From positions 1-64,000 of the forward strand of contig JAREIK010000734.1 of the NCBI GenBank assembly GCA_029783825.1: DNA of 64,000 nucleotides, written 5' to 3'. Numbering within the stretch: the stretch's first letter is position 1; each line of letters opens with the position of its first letter. Source of the stretch: Sapria himalayana (lineage: Eukaryota; Streptophyta; Magnoliopsida; Malpighiales; Rafflesiaceae). Below, piece by piece: positions 1 to 12,465 of this stretch. The notes under the pieces were generated by a model. The model was not told the DNA's origin and ran no database searches. It was given only the letters and a program-made list of their open reading frames with translations. The position numbers were made by a program, and so were the translations under genes.

Positions 1-400
1 ATGACATCTGTTGCTAAAATTGTAACACATCAATTATACTATAGTTTATACAGATGTTCTGTCTGTCTAATAGATAAATAGATAGATAATTTTGCCTATC
101 TTTATAACAATATATGTTTAATTAAATAATTTGTATATATGTATAATATATATATAGTATATGTACATATTATATTGACAACCATGACATGAAAACTTTA
201 TCTTTTTGTGCACTGCTATCAAATATTATAGATATCTATGTATTTTAATAAATCTGATATCTACTACCATCATTATCTATCTATTAGTCAAATATTATAG
301 ATAGATAGAGAGATACCCACATACAATATATACTATCTATCTATTTGTCTATCTATTAATAGATTATAATAACTGATAGATAAATAGATAGATGATTGAT
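1..400. repeat. Mixed-orientation TCTA/GATA microsatellite edge
   Basis: AT-rich sequence in which short TCTA runs alternate with short GATA runs on the same strand (GATA near 72-90, 298-313 and 376-395). Everything from about 400 onward carries TCTA on this strand, so this is either the edge of the array or a locally inverted patch. I see no gene here. Confidence 0.7.
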
Positions 401-2675
401 TGATTTTAATGTCTTTCTATATCTATCTTTCAACCTTTCTTGCAATCTGTCTATGTATCTGTCAATCATCTATATCACTATCAATCTTTATATTTAATAA
501 TCTATCAATCTATTTGTCTATCTATCTATCTATATGTCTATCTATATGTCTATCAATCTATCTATATAAATGTCTATGAATCTGGCTATAAATCTATCTA
601 TCAATCAATTTGTCTATTAATCTGGCTGTCTATCTATCTATCTGTTTGTTTGTCACTCTGTCTATCTGTATATCTATCTATCTATCTATCTATTTATCTA
701 TCTATCTATATGTCTATCTATCTGTTTGTTTATCTATCTGTTTATCTACCCATCAATCTATATGTTTATCTTTCTTTCTATCGAATTATTTATCTATTTA
801 TTTATCTATTTGTTAGTTTGTCTATATATCCATCTATCTATTTATTTATCTATATTTCTATCTATCTATTTATCAATCAATCAATCAATCTTTTTATCTA
901 TCATTCTTTCTATCAAAATGTCTATCAAAATGTTTATCTATCTGTCTATCTATAATCTATCTATCTTTTTGTCTATCTATCAATCAATATATCTATATAT
1001 CTATATATCTATCTATCTTTATGTCAATCTATATGTATACCTATCTATCTATATTTGTCTATTTATGTTTCTATCTATTTTTCATTCTATCTATCTATCA
1101 CTTTATCTATCTAAATATTTATCTATATTTCTATCTATCTATATGTATATCTATCTATTTATCTTTCTGTCTATATGTCTATCTAACAGTCAATTTATCT
1201 ATCTTTCAATATTTTTTTCTATCTACCTATCTATCTTTCTTTCTATATGTCTATCTTTTAATCTATTAAGATGTCTAATAATCTATGGATCTTTTCTCTA
1301 TTTATCTATCTATCTGTCTAAATATCTATATATTTATCTAAATGTTTATTAAATTATCAATATATGTGTCTATGAATCTATTAATCAATTTGTATATCAA
1401 TCTGTCTATTAATTTGTCTATCAATCTTTCTATACATTTGTCTATTATCATTCATTCTATTTGTCTATTATATGTGTATATATCTATCTATCTATTAATC
1501 TATTTATCTTCTATCTATTTATCATTATGTTTTTGTATATATCTGTCTATCTATCTATTTGTCTATATGTCTATCTATCCATCTATCTATATGTCTATCT
1601 ATCTATATATCTATATATCTTTCTTTTTATATATCTTCCAATCAATCTATCTCAATTCTATCTATCTATCTATTCATCATTCTTTCTATCAATCAATCAA
1701 TCAATCTGTCTATCTTTTTGTCTATCTATATGTCTATCTATCTCTATATCTATCTATTTTTCTGTCTGTCTATCTATTTGTCTATATCTATCTATCTCTT
1801 TATCTTTCTATCTTTCTTTCTATATTTATGTCTATCTATTTGTGTATCATTCTATCTATCTATTTGTGTATCATTCTATCTATCTATATATCTATCTGAC
1901 TATCTATCTATCTGTATATCTATTTGTCTATCTATTTATCTATCTATTTATCTATCTATCTATCTTTCTTTCTTTCTATCAATCAATCTATCTTTCTATC
2001 AATCTATCTACCTTTCTATCAATCTATCTATTTATCAATCTATCATTCTATATATCTATCTATCTATATATCTATCTAACTGTCTTTCTATATCTCAATC
2101 TTTCTTACCATCTATCTGTTTATCTATCCATTTATCTTTATTTCTATCTATCTATCTTTCTTTCTATCAATTTTTCGAACTATAAATTTATAAATCTGTC
2201 TATCTATCTACCTATCTAACTCTCAATATATCTATCAAACTTTGTCTTTCTATCGGTGTGTCTATTTCTTATCTATTTGTCTATCTATCTAACTATTTCT
2301 CAATCTATCTCTCTATCTCTCTATCTATCTGTCTATTTATCTTTCTCTCTATTTATCTATTTATCTATCTATCTATGTATCTATCTATCTATCTCTCTAT
2401 CTATCTATCTTTCCGTCTATCTATCTATCTTTCTATCAATCTATCTCTATTTGTCAATCAATCAATCTCTCATTCTATCTACCAATCTACCTATCATTCT
2501 ATTTATCTATCTATCTACCTATCTATCTATCTATCTATTATCTTTCTATCTATCATTTTAATCTATTTGTAAATTTATTTTTATATACATCTATCTATCT
2601 TTTTATATTTTGGTCTGACTGTTTATCTATGTATTTCTCTATTTATTCGTCAATCTATCTTTCTAACTACACTTT

Positions 2676-2707
<32 letters not shown>

Positions 2708-3168
2708 CTTTCTATATACAATATGTTTATCAATCAATCTATCAATCATCAATCAATCAATCAATCAATTTATCTATCTATCTATCTATCTTTATATCTA
2801 CCTATTTATTTTCTGTGTAATTTTTGTCTGTCTATCTTTTTTTCTATTTGTATATCTGTCTGTATATTTCTCTGTCTATCTGCTTACCTGTCTTACTATA
2901 TACCTGACTAACTAACCGGATGTATGACTTCTTATTTGTCTATATGTCTATCTTTCTTTCTGACTATCTATCTTTTTTTTGTTTGTTTTTTATCTATTCA
3001 TCAGTCTATATCTCTATCTATCTATCTACCTTTCTTTCTATCTATATGTCTATCTATATATCTATCTATCTATATTTTTTTCTATCTATCAGTCTATTTA
3101 TATATCAATTTATACTATCTATCTTTCTATTTGTCTATACATTTGTCTATCTATCTAGTTATCTATCT
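401..3168. repeat. Degenerate (TCTA)n array, segment A
   Basis: Almost pure TCTA with frequent TTTA, TGTC, TCAA and TATA variants. The plus strand is pyrimidine-biased throughout. It stops abruptly at the CACTA terminus at 3169. A less regular block near 2880-2915 (ACCTGAC TAACTAACC) matches landmark blocks seen again in segment B. Long open frames here are a by-product of stop-free TCTA and read as repeating Ser-Ile-Tyr-Leu. Confidence 0.95.
3166..3168. repeat. Target site duplication of element 1, left (TCT)
   Basis: TCT lies directly before CACTA and is repeated directly after the right terminus at 8613-8615. CACTA elements make 3-bp duplications. Because the flanks are TCTA repeats, a chance match is fairly likely, so this supports the boundary without proving it. 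Confidence 0.6.
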
Positions 3169-3204
3169 CACTAAAAGAAAATATTTGTTTATCTATAGAA
3201 ATTT
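3169..3204 (+). repeat. Terminal inverted repeat of element 1, left
   Basis: Starts CACTAAAAG and runs to the AGAAATTT block. Its partner is at 8576-8612. The pairing is imperfect, with about one gap. Confidence 0.8.
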
Positions 3205-3229
3205 ATTTAGAGAAAAACACCTTGATAAT

Positions 3230-3620
3230 TAACAAGGGATTAGCTAGGGAATAACAAGAGATGTTTAATTTTTTATTGAATTATATATTTGTGATGGATT
3301 TGTGATGGATTAGAGTAACAAATTTTCTATTGAAAATTATCCCTAGCTAAAATTATCATAAATTTTCCCGCAAAGAATGTTGGAGATTTTAGTAATGCCT
3401 TTAGAGATAGATGATCCCTAGCTAATTAGTTCAAGACAAATTCCCTTGCTAAATAATATTTTATATTTTTTTTACAATTTTATATTCAATTGCAAGTGAT
3501 TATTCCTTAAATGATAATTTTAACAAAATATATGCATTTAACTATGAATTTTTCCCTAGCTATTTGGGCTGGGGATAATTTCCATTGCTAATCTATACTA
3601 ATTTAATATTTTTTATTTAA
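3230..3620. promoter_or_regulatory. Left subterminal motif cluster of element 1
   Basis: Several copies of GCTAGGGA or its complement TCCCTAGC lie near 3242, 3344, 3413 and 3551, mixed with related AAGGGAT and GGGGAT variants. In CACTA elements, subterminal repeats of this density bind the TNP1/TNPA-type protein. The binding role here is inferred from family knowledge. Confidence 0.6.
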
Positions 3621-5500
3621 TTTTTATCTGTTTAAATATTTTATATAATTTTGTATATTAAAGGGTTTTCATGGTCTATGGATGAGCATTCCTTGTAAGA
3701 CACCTTCTCCTCATATAATTATAAAATAGGATATTATAAATAAATAATTTCAATATATATATATAAATATAATACAAATTTATATTAATATAGATAAAAA
3801 TAACTATTTTTATGATTATAAAATTCTTAAAAATTTATACAAAATATATTTCTAAGATATTTAATTACAAAATTTTAATATTTGTATTAAAAACATTAAA
3901 TAATTATTTATGTACTTATAATCATTATTTAAGTTATTTTAATTAATAAATGAACATACATAAAAATTACTACTAACAAAAAGCTAAAATAATTAATTTT
4001 ATGATTAAATAAAAAATTATAAAAACATTTGAATTAACAAATAAACAAGTAAATATTTATTTTATTTAAAGTTAAATATATATTTTTATGATTATAAAAA
4101 TCTTTTAAAAAAATAATTACTAATAGATTTGAAAGTTTTGAATTATATAAAAAATTTCAAATTTTTAATAAAATTTAAAAGAAAATAAATTCATATTTAA
4201 AGATTAATACATAACTATTTTAATTACTTCAAGCAAAATTTTGTTGATTTAAAAAATTAATATCTCAATGTTGTTATTAAAAGAACACTTCAAGTATTTT
4301 TTAGGATTTCAAATGAGTTATTTAAAATATTACTAATGAAATTTTTTTGTCCTAAAAACACTAAAATTATTTTTAGCCGTATAAACATTTTGAAAAGTAT
4401 TACCAAATTGACCCTAAGTTGATTTGAATTCAAGTTTTATTTTTTGTCCCTACTAAATTTATAAGAAATAAACAATTGAGTAAGAGCTTTACTATTAGCT
4501 TTTAATATTCTATTTTATTAAAATAATAAATATAACTTTTTTTAATGATCTTATCACTATAAGTAATTTTTGGAATTTTATAAATTATAAATTATATCTA
4601 ATAATATGAAATTAATGCCTTTATAATTATTTCATATTATATTCTTTAAAAATAATTTGAATTCTTAAAAAATTATAACCATTATATATATATATATGAA
4701 GTACTATATTAAAATATAATATTTTTTATTTATGAAATAATGCAATTTTTTTGACTTTTCAGATTTTCGAGTGCAATTCTCTTCCCACTCTCATCTTAAT
4801 GTTGTGTTCAGAAAATGTTGCTATACATTATGAAGCAGTTATTTACTTAAAAATTGAGACCTCAATTATTTTTTTAGTTATTATATTTTGAAATTTTGAT
4901 CTTGGCCTTTATTTTCTTATTTTGACTAATTATTTGTATTGTTGCAAGTAGGTGTGATTGGAAATTTGGTTCACTCATCTCCAACATAAGAAAGAAGTTC
5001 TATCTGCTAGGGCATTGCAACTTGTTATCTGTTGCTTAGGTACTTCCATTTGTAGCATTTTTTGGAAAACTAATCTCTATTCATTATGTATCTGATCAAA
5101 TTCTATTTTATATCATTATCCAAAGTTACTATCTAAATTAACTTTGATTTACTGTAATTCTGCTATTTAAATTTGCTTTTAATAATTCTCTAAAGGTTTT
5201 CCTGATAATTAGCTCATGTTGCCCTGAGAGTCAAAGGAAAGCTTCTTTATCACTAGGACAATTTCTGGCAACTAATTCAGATTGCAAGGTAAGCATATGT
5301 TGATTTTTCCTTCACTTAGATTATTGTAGGATTGAGATTAATCATAATATAAAATTTTTTTAGATTACTTTTTGTTTGGATTCATGTTTTTCACTTAAAA
5401 AAAGGATGTCATAGTAAAAAGAAGTGCTCTAATAAAATTTTTATTTATTCTTATATTCATGTATTAAATAAATAATATAAAAATATATTATGTAATGTAG
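3621..5500. other. AT-rich interior of element 1, no gene seen
   Basis: Very AT-rich to about 4740, then somewhat more complex sequence at 4740-5330 with gene-like composition. A short stretch near 5221-5290 is followed by a possible splice donor (AAGGTAAGC), but I recognise no product. It may be an eroded exon of the transposon or of captured DNA. Confidence 0.4.
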
Positions 5501-5930
5501 TACCTTTGATAGGTCATAGATTCTATATACTTCACAGTTTGTCAATGATTATGGCCATCAGGTCTTGTATCATAGGTCTAGAGTTTTGATGAAGTGACAC
5601 AGTCCTCGGGGCATTCTTATGAGCATTTATCGTGGGTATGAGTGTCTAACTAGTTCAGCATGGCATGGTCGTGTATGGCATGAGACCATGGGTTTTGCTG
5701 AGCCACATTTAGTGGCCCTATATGCCATTTGTGGTTGTTGTGTGGGCTAGCCCAATGTGCTACTTATGACCCATTACTCTTGCCTAAGAATTATTTGTGC
5801 TAAGGTCATGGTCGGACCATTCTGACTCATTACCCAAGACAATGCATGTGTAGAGCTACTTAGGTCCTAGGCATGAGTTGTTTTTGGGCACTCATGACTC
5901 ATGACCTAATTAACTGACTCAATTATTTTG
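5501..5930. other. GC-richer island of unknown origin inside element 1
   Basis: About 430 bp with clearly higher GC than its surroundings. It has repeated CATGAC, TGACTCAT and CATGGTC words and the palindrome GGGCTAGCCC near 5747. There is no long open frame. It could be a fragment of another mobile element or captured host DNA. I do not recognise it. Confidence 0.35.
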
Positions 5931-7995
5931 TTAAAATGGCAAATCCATCACTAAGCATGTTTAATATAAATTAGAAAACAACAATTACTTGATTATTTTT
6001 ATTTACAAGATATGTTTTGTTTGTTACCTATGAAAAACTATATATTATTTATCTATTATTCATGAGCATAGATTGATACATTCTATGCAATTTTTTTTCC
6101 TTAAACTTAATACATTTGAATCTAATTAATATTTTTTCTCAATGAAAGTTGAAATGCAAGACTTTTTAATATTTTTTTATATTTTTTTTGGAATATTGAT
6201 AACATATGTTCATAAAAAAGTAATTCTATTTCACAAAAGAAATAATTTTTAATCTATTAAATATGAGACTCATAAAAAAGTTCAAAATATCTTGTAATTA
6301 TCCAATTTTATATTACATATATTATCTGTATAATTAGTTTAATAAATTTTTTATAATAAATTTATATCATGTTGTATTTAACATACTTAGACATGTGATA
6401 AGCTATGAAAGATTGAGATCTCTTTCGAGGTTGATGGACATTTTGCACTTGTTTCTCACACTCTATTTGAGCTCCTCTTAGTTTTGATAGTAAATCCATC
6501 AAATTCTTTATTTATAAGAGGTCAATTTAGTCTTTTGAAAAATGTTAAATATAATGACATTTGAGGAGATAGTGATTTATATATGAACATGTGTTGAAAG
6601 AATATATTATTTTTGTTGATTTTTTTATTTTTTTTAATTTGGAAAATTTTAAAGAGATTACTTAATTTGAGCTGCACTAATTATTTTTGTCCATTATATA
6701 AGAATCTTTGTAATATGACATTTTGATTATTGAGTGTTTATTTTATTTTATTTTTTTGTATTTTAATTGCTAACATAATATTAGATGTATGGATATATAT
6801 GTGAGTTAGAAATTACAAATCCTAGAAGGTTTCCCACCACTATCTATAATAACCAGAGAAATACATGGTAGTAGGTGCGTGCACAATATGGGCAAAAACT
6901 TCTTGCATAAGTGTAGTATGCATGCACAATGTGTGATAGGAGGCATGCATAGTCACCTACAAATGCGTGGTGGTGATGCACAACATGCTGAGGTGATGAC
7001 TCATCCAGTATTTTGATTTTTATTTTGATTTTGATTTGTTTTTTTTTGAAATGTTTTTACTATGAAATGACAATTTTTGTGTTTGTGTTGATATTGTTTG
7101 AGCCTTAAAATTGTTGCTGTTTGAGCCATAAAATTGATGTAGTTTGAGCTTGTGCCGAGAAGAGGAGAGCCATATAAGACCAAAAGAATGCCAATTACTT
7201 TCTTTACTGTGAGCCAACACAAATTGATGCAACCACTCTTTCAGTTGTGGTGCTTGTTTTTGGTGTTTGTTTGTTTATTAAGGTGGGCATTTTGATGCTG
7301 GTGCTGGTTGCTCAACTACAACAACAAGGGTGCAGATTACAAACTGATTATCCTGCTTCCCTCTATATTTCACCTTACATTGAGTGTCAATTATTTCCAT
7401 GTGTTAGTATTCTTGTTTAAAAAAACAAGTTGATAATCAGTTTGTGTATCATTTTATGTATCTAGTTAATTGATGGCATCATATCATTTTGCTAGGTTTG
7501 AGTTGTTGGATATGGTGAAGAAATATTTATCTTCAGTTGGGAAACATGGGACACAAGTGTGGTGTCTCAGAATAATGAAATGAGTTAGCTAATGGGTTTG
7601 GAGTCAGACACTTGGAGGCTCTAGTGAGTGTCTTGATACTTAATACTGAAGGGAAAAACATGGTGTTGGACTCAGACATGGGACAAAAACATGTTCGATG
7701 ATAAGTACTATTTCATATATTCAGCCCCTAAAAAGAATGAAAAGATATCGGTAAACTAGTAAAATTGGGAGATAAATTTGTTGTAGATGCTTTAGCTGCT
7801 AGATTTGGTCAACCATGCATCTAGAAATTAAGTAATATTTTCCTTCACATGTGTTAGGTTTTATTATTTTGTTTAGAGTTGCCTTCATTAGTTATAATAT
7901 TATGGGTTTTGATTCATGATTTCAGTGTTGATATTATGTTGTTGAAGAAGTTCAAAATAAATTTTTGAGAAGTACCATATGTAATACAATAGTAG
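5931..7995. other. Interior of element 1 without a recognisable gene
   Basis: AT-rich to about 6820. A block at 6840-7000 is rich in TGCATGCA and GTGCACAAT words. Mixed sequence up to 7990 includes short Lys/Gln-rich minus-strand frames at 7001-7232, which resemble no family I know and sit in low-complexity DNA. Confidence 0.4.
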
Positions 7996-8125
7996 CAGTC
8001 CTATATGGAGTCACAGTTAGCAGCCTTAATGAGACAGATAGCACACAGAGTTCCAGCAGAGAAACAGCGTAAGAGAGGCTAGCACAAATGCATCAGCTAA
8101 TGATGAGGATGATGATTTATTTTAA
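7996..8125 (+). pseudogene. 3' tail of a Transposase_24 (TNP1-like) gene, relic in element 1
   Basis: From the ATG at 8005 the frame reads MESQLAALMRQIAHRVPAEK and soon meets a stop. One frame away the sequence continues into an acidic tail (NDEDDDLF) ending at a TAA at 8123-8125, so a frameshift separates the two parts. The same tail is found in element 2 on the minus strand at about 25133-25260 (ESQLAALAQ then stop, IAFRDPS), with clear nucleotide similarity around the SQLAAL codons. The upstream exons of the gene are missing or not recognisable. In element 2 this tail follows a coiled-coil-like Lys/Glu-rich stretch, so I infer it is the C terminus of the accessory CACTA protein. Confidence 0.65.
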
Positions 8126-8309
8126 AAGATTATATACCTATGTTATGTTTTTGCTTTAACTATGTAACAATTATATCAGAATAATTTCTGAAATACTTTT
8201 GCTTTTTGTTAATTATAAAAAATAGTTTAGAATATATGTTTTATTCAATTTAATATAAAAATTTTAAAATATGTAATCAAATTTTTTGTAAAAAAAATTG
8301 TAAAAATGG

Positions 8310-8575
8310 CTTTGGAATGAAAATAGCTAGAGATACTTCCTCACTAATTAGCTAGGGAATTATATGCATGTATCTAGTAGAAAAATATTAATTATTATTC
8401 TTAATTAAGATCAAAATTAGCAATGATAAATAAAATTATTAGCTAGGGAATTTTTGTGGTTAAAAAAATACTAAGGAATTATATTCTGATTAATATAATG
8501 TGATGAGCACTTTAGCTTTGGATAATTATAGTCATTATTCCTTTTTAGCAACGAAAAAAGCCCATATACTTAGTG
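8310..8575. promoter_or_regulatory. Right subterminal motif cluster of element 1
   Basis: TTAGCTAGGGAAT occurs near 8349 and 8439, with related forms near 8325 and in the terminal repeat itself. It mirrors the left cluster, as expected for binding sites placed at both ends. Confidence 0.6.
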
Positions 8576-8612
8576 AAATTTCTCTAGCTATATTGGCTTT
8601 TTCCTTGGAGTG
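8576..8612 (-). repeat. Terminal inverted repeat of element 1, right
   Basis: Read on the minus strand it starts CACTCCAAGGAAAAAG and includes the AGAAATTT block shared with the left end. The fifth base of the CACTA signature is changed to C. Confidence 0.75.
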
Positions 8613-8615
8613 TCT
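8613..8615. repeat. Target site duplication of element 1, right (TCT)
   Basis: Matches TCT at 3166-3168. The TCTA array resumes at once. Confidence 0.6.
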
Positions 8616-10710
8616 TTATATCTATCTAATATGTCTATCTATCTGTCAATCTATTTATCTATCAAAGTGTCTATCTGTCTATCTATCTATCTATCTATTA
8701 ATTTAATATCTATCGATATATCAATCAATCAATCTGTCTATCTATATGTCTATCAACCAATCATTCTATCAATCTACGTATCTATTAATCTCTTTATAAA
8801 TCTGTCAATCAATCTATCTTTCTATCTATTTGTCTATCTACTTGCCTATCTGTCTATCTACCTACCTATCTATCTATCTCTCTATCCATCTATCCATCAA
8901 TCCATCTATCTATCTTTATATATGTCTATCTATCTATCTATTATTCTGACTATCATTTTTTCTTCACAAGATATCTAGCAATTTAATCTATCTATCTGGT
9001 TATCTATATGTCTATCAATCTATTGATCTATTTTTCTTTCTATTTTTTTATCTATCAATCATGAATCTATCTATTAACCTATTTTATGAAAACTATCTAT
9101 ATATCTGGCTATCAATAGTTGTGTCTATATGTTTGTTTAACTATCTATTTATTTATTTAAACTATCTGTCTATTTTTAATCTATCTTTCTTTATGAGTGT
9201 TGTCTGTCTATTGGTTATTTGTCTGTGTTTGTCCTACCTGCCTGACTACCTACCTACTTAACTAACTAATAGATTATATGTCTATCTATCTATATTTATG
9301 TCTACATATTTGTTTATATATGTATCTATTTATATGTTTTTCAATCTGTTTGTTTGTTTATCTATCTATTTTCTATCTATCTATCTGTCAATCAATCAAT
9401 ATATTTATCTATCTAACTATCTATCTCTTTATATATCTTCTATTTATTTGTCTATCTATCTATTAATATATCTGTCTATCTATCAATCTTTAAATCATTC
9501 ATCTATCTGTCTATCTATCTATCTATCTCTCTGTCTATCTATCTATATATCTATCTATATATCTATTTATCTATATGTCTATCTATCGATCTATCTATTT
9601 ATCTCTCTATCTCTCTATATGTCTAGCTATCTAGCTATCTATATGTCTATCTTTATATCTGACTTTCTATTTGTATATCTATTAATCTATATATATGTCT
9701 ATATATCTATCAATCTATTATCTATCTATATGTCAATCTATCTATTTATCTATCAATCTATCTATATATCTATCTTTTAATCTCTCTATATATCTATCAA
9801 TATTTCAATCTATTATCTATCTACCTATTTATTTATCTATCTGTATGTCTATCAATATGTTTATCTATCTAAACTAAACTATCTACCTATCTATCTAACA
9901 TTCAATCAATCATTTTATCTGTCTATCTTTCTGTCGATCTATCTATCTATATATCTCTATATCTATCTATCAATCTACCTATTTGATAATCATTTTATCT
10001 ATCTATCCATCTATGTGTCTATCTATCTATATGTCTATGTAGCTACATGTCTATTTATTTTCCTATCTATTTGTTTATCTACCTGTCTATCAATCTATCT
10101 ATGTATCTAATTATCTGTCTATATAAAAATATATCTATCCATCTATCTATTTATCTGTCTGTCTTTCTATCTATGTATATATTAATCTGATTGTCAATTT
10201 CTCTATTATTCTATCTATCATTCTTTCTATCAATCTATCTAGCCATCTTTCTATCTAGTTGTATATTTATATGTCTATATATCTATCTATCTATCTATCT
10301 ATTTATCTATTCATTATCTTTCTATTTATCTATTTATCTATCTATCTATCTATCTATCTTTATATCTATGTATATAATTATTTATCAATAAGTCTATCTA
10401 TATATCCATCTATTTATTTATTTATCAAATTGTCTATATATCTACTTATCTATAGTATTTTTATGTGTTTGTTTGTCTTCCTATTTATTTGTATGTCTAT
10501 CAGTTTGTTTGTCTATCTCTGTCTATCTATCTGTTTACCTATCTATCTATCTTTTTGTCTGTGTGTATGTATTTTTGACTATCTGCCTACCTACCTAACT
10601 AACTGACTGACTAACTTTCTATCTATGTGTATGCCTTTCGCTCTATTTGTCTATCTATCTATCTATTTATTTGTCTGTATGTCTATTTTTCTATTTGTCT
10701 ATCTATCTAT

Positions 10711-10712
<2 letters not shown>

Positions 10713-10744
<32 letters not shown>
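10713..10744. repeat. (GT)n dinucleotide tract
   Basis: About 16 uninterrupted GT units inside the TCTA array. Confidence 0.95.
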
Positions 10745-10746
<2 letters not shown>

Positions 10747-12434
10747 CTATCTATCCATCTATTTATCTATCTATCTATCTCTTTATATATCTATCTAGCT
10801 ATTAATCTATCTATCTATCTATATATATATATATCTATCTGTCTGTCTATCTATCTATCTATGTATCTATCTGTTTATCTATCTATATATCTATCTATCA
10901 ATATATCTTTAATCAATCAATTAATCTATCTATCTATTAATCAATCATTCTATATATCTATCTACTTGTCTATTTATCTGTCTATCAATCTGTCTATCAA
11001 TCTATCAATTTAATTATCTATATATTTATCTTTATATCTTTGTATCTATTTATCTATCAACCAGCCTGTTTATCTATCCATCTATCTATCTATATTTCTA
11101 TATATTTGGTCGATCTATCTATCTATCTATATGCCTATCTATCTTTCTATCAATCTATATATCATTCTTTCTATAAATTTATTTAGCTATTTATTTATCT
11201 AGCTGGTTATCTATCAATCTGTTTGTCTTTCTATTTGTATAGCAATCTATGAATCTATCTATTAATCTATTTATCAACTATCTATATATCTACCTATCGA
11301 TAATCTGTCTTTATGTTTGTCTGCCTGTCTGTTTATTTGCATATCTGTCTATCTATTTTTTATCTATCTTTCTGTCTATTTGTCAGAGTATTTGTTTTAT
11401 TGTCGGTGTATCTGGATTCTTACCTGACTATTTACTTGCCTTACTTACTAACTAACTGTTTGTATCTCTATCTATCTATATATTTATCTATCTAACTGTC
11501 TATCTATCTATTTTTATGTTTTTCAATCTGACTAATATCTAACTATTGATTTGTCTATCTGTCTATCTGTTTATCTACCTTTCTAACTATCTAGCTATAT
11601 ATCTATCTATCTTCTTTCTATTTGTCTATCTATATATCTATATATATGTCTATCTATTAATCATTCTATCTGTCAATCTATTTGTCTATCTATCTATCTA
11701 TTCATCTATCTATTTGTCTATCTATTTGTATATCTACATGTCTATCTATATGTCTATCTATCTGTCTATCTTTCTGTCTAGCTATTTATCTATCTATCTG
11801 TCTATCTTTCTATATGATTATCTATGTATCTATTTATTTATCTATCTATATGTCTATATATCTATCTATTTATCTATATGTCTATCTATCTGTCTCTCTA
11901 TATATCGATCTATTTGTTTATTTATATGTCTATTAATCAATAAATCTATCTATCTGAATATCTATCTATTTATATGTGTGTCTGTCTATCGATATGTTTA
12001 TCTATCTATATATCTATTTAACTATAAATTAATCATTCTATTTTTCTATATATATATATATATATATATCTATCTATCAATATATCTATCTATCTATCTA
12101 TCATTCTACCTATTTGTTAATCTTTTTTTCTATCTATCTATCTATTTATATATTTGTATGTATATCTGTATGTCTATCTATCTTTCTGCCAATCTATTTG
12201 TTCATTTATCTGTCTATCTATCTGTCTATCAAACTATCTTTGTATATATCTATCTATCTATCTATCTATCTACATATTAATATATCTATCTTTCTATCTA
12301 TCTTTCTATCTATCTACCTATCTATATATCCATTAATTTTTCTATCAATCTCTCCATCATTATGTCTATCATTTTGTCTATCATTCTTAATATCAAATTA
12401 TCTAGCTATCTTTCTTTATATCTATACATCTATA

Positions 12435-12465
<31 letters not shown>

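Larger units (their letters stand above)
3169..8612 (+). mobile_element. CACTA (En/Spm) transposon, element 1, 5.4 kb non-autonomous
   Basis: The element begins CACTAAAAGAAAAT at 3169 and ends at 8612. The reverse complement of the right end begins CACTCCAAGGAAAAAG and shares the inner block AGAAATTT with the left end. The flanks are TCT on both sides. Inside both ends are scattered copies of a subterminal motif of the type TTAGCTAGGGA in either orientation, the usual arrangement of transposase-binding sites in CACTA elements. The only coding remnant I recognise is the 3' tail of a Transposase_24-type gene at 7996-8125. Ends and subterminal motifs match element 2 in family, with this element in the opposite orientation. 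Given its length and lack of TNP2, I infer an internally deleted or diverged derivative that depended on a transposase supplied elsewhere. Confidence 0.88.

Noticed and set aside
440..3232. Many overlapping plus-strand open frames rich in Ser, Ile, Tyr and Leu (also across 8.5-20.8 kb and 41.8-64 kb)
   Set aside because: TCTA repeats contain no stop codon in any plus frame, so long open frames arise by necessity. There are no domains, no codon bias and no conserved starts.
6830..7000. Possible match between the TGCATGCA-rich patch of element 1 and 38270-38400 of element 2
   Set aside because: They share short RY-repeat words in inverted orientation, but I could not align them convincingly by eye.
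7001..7232. Two minus-strand frames of about 70 codons in element 1
   Set aside because: They overlap each other, end in Lys/Gln/Asn low complexity and show no conserved motif.
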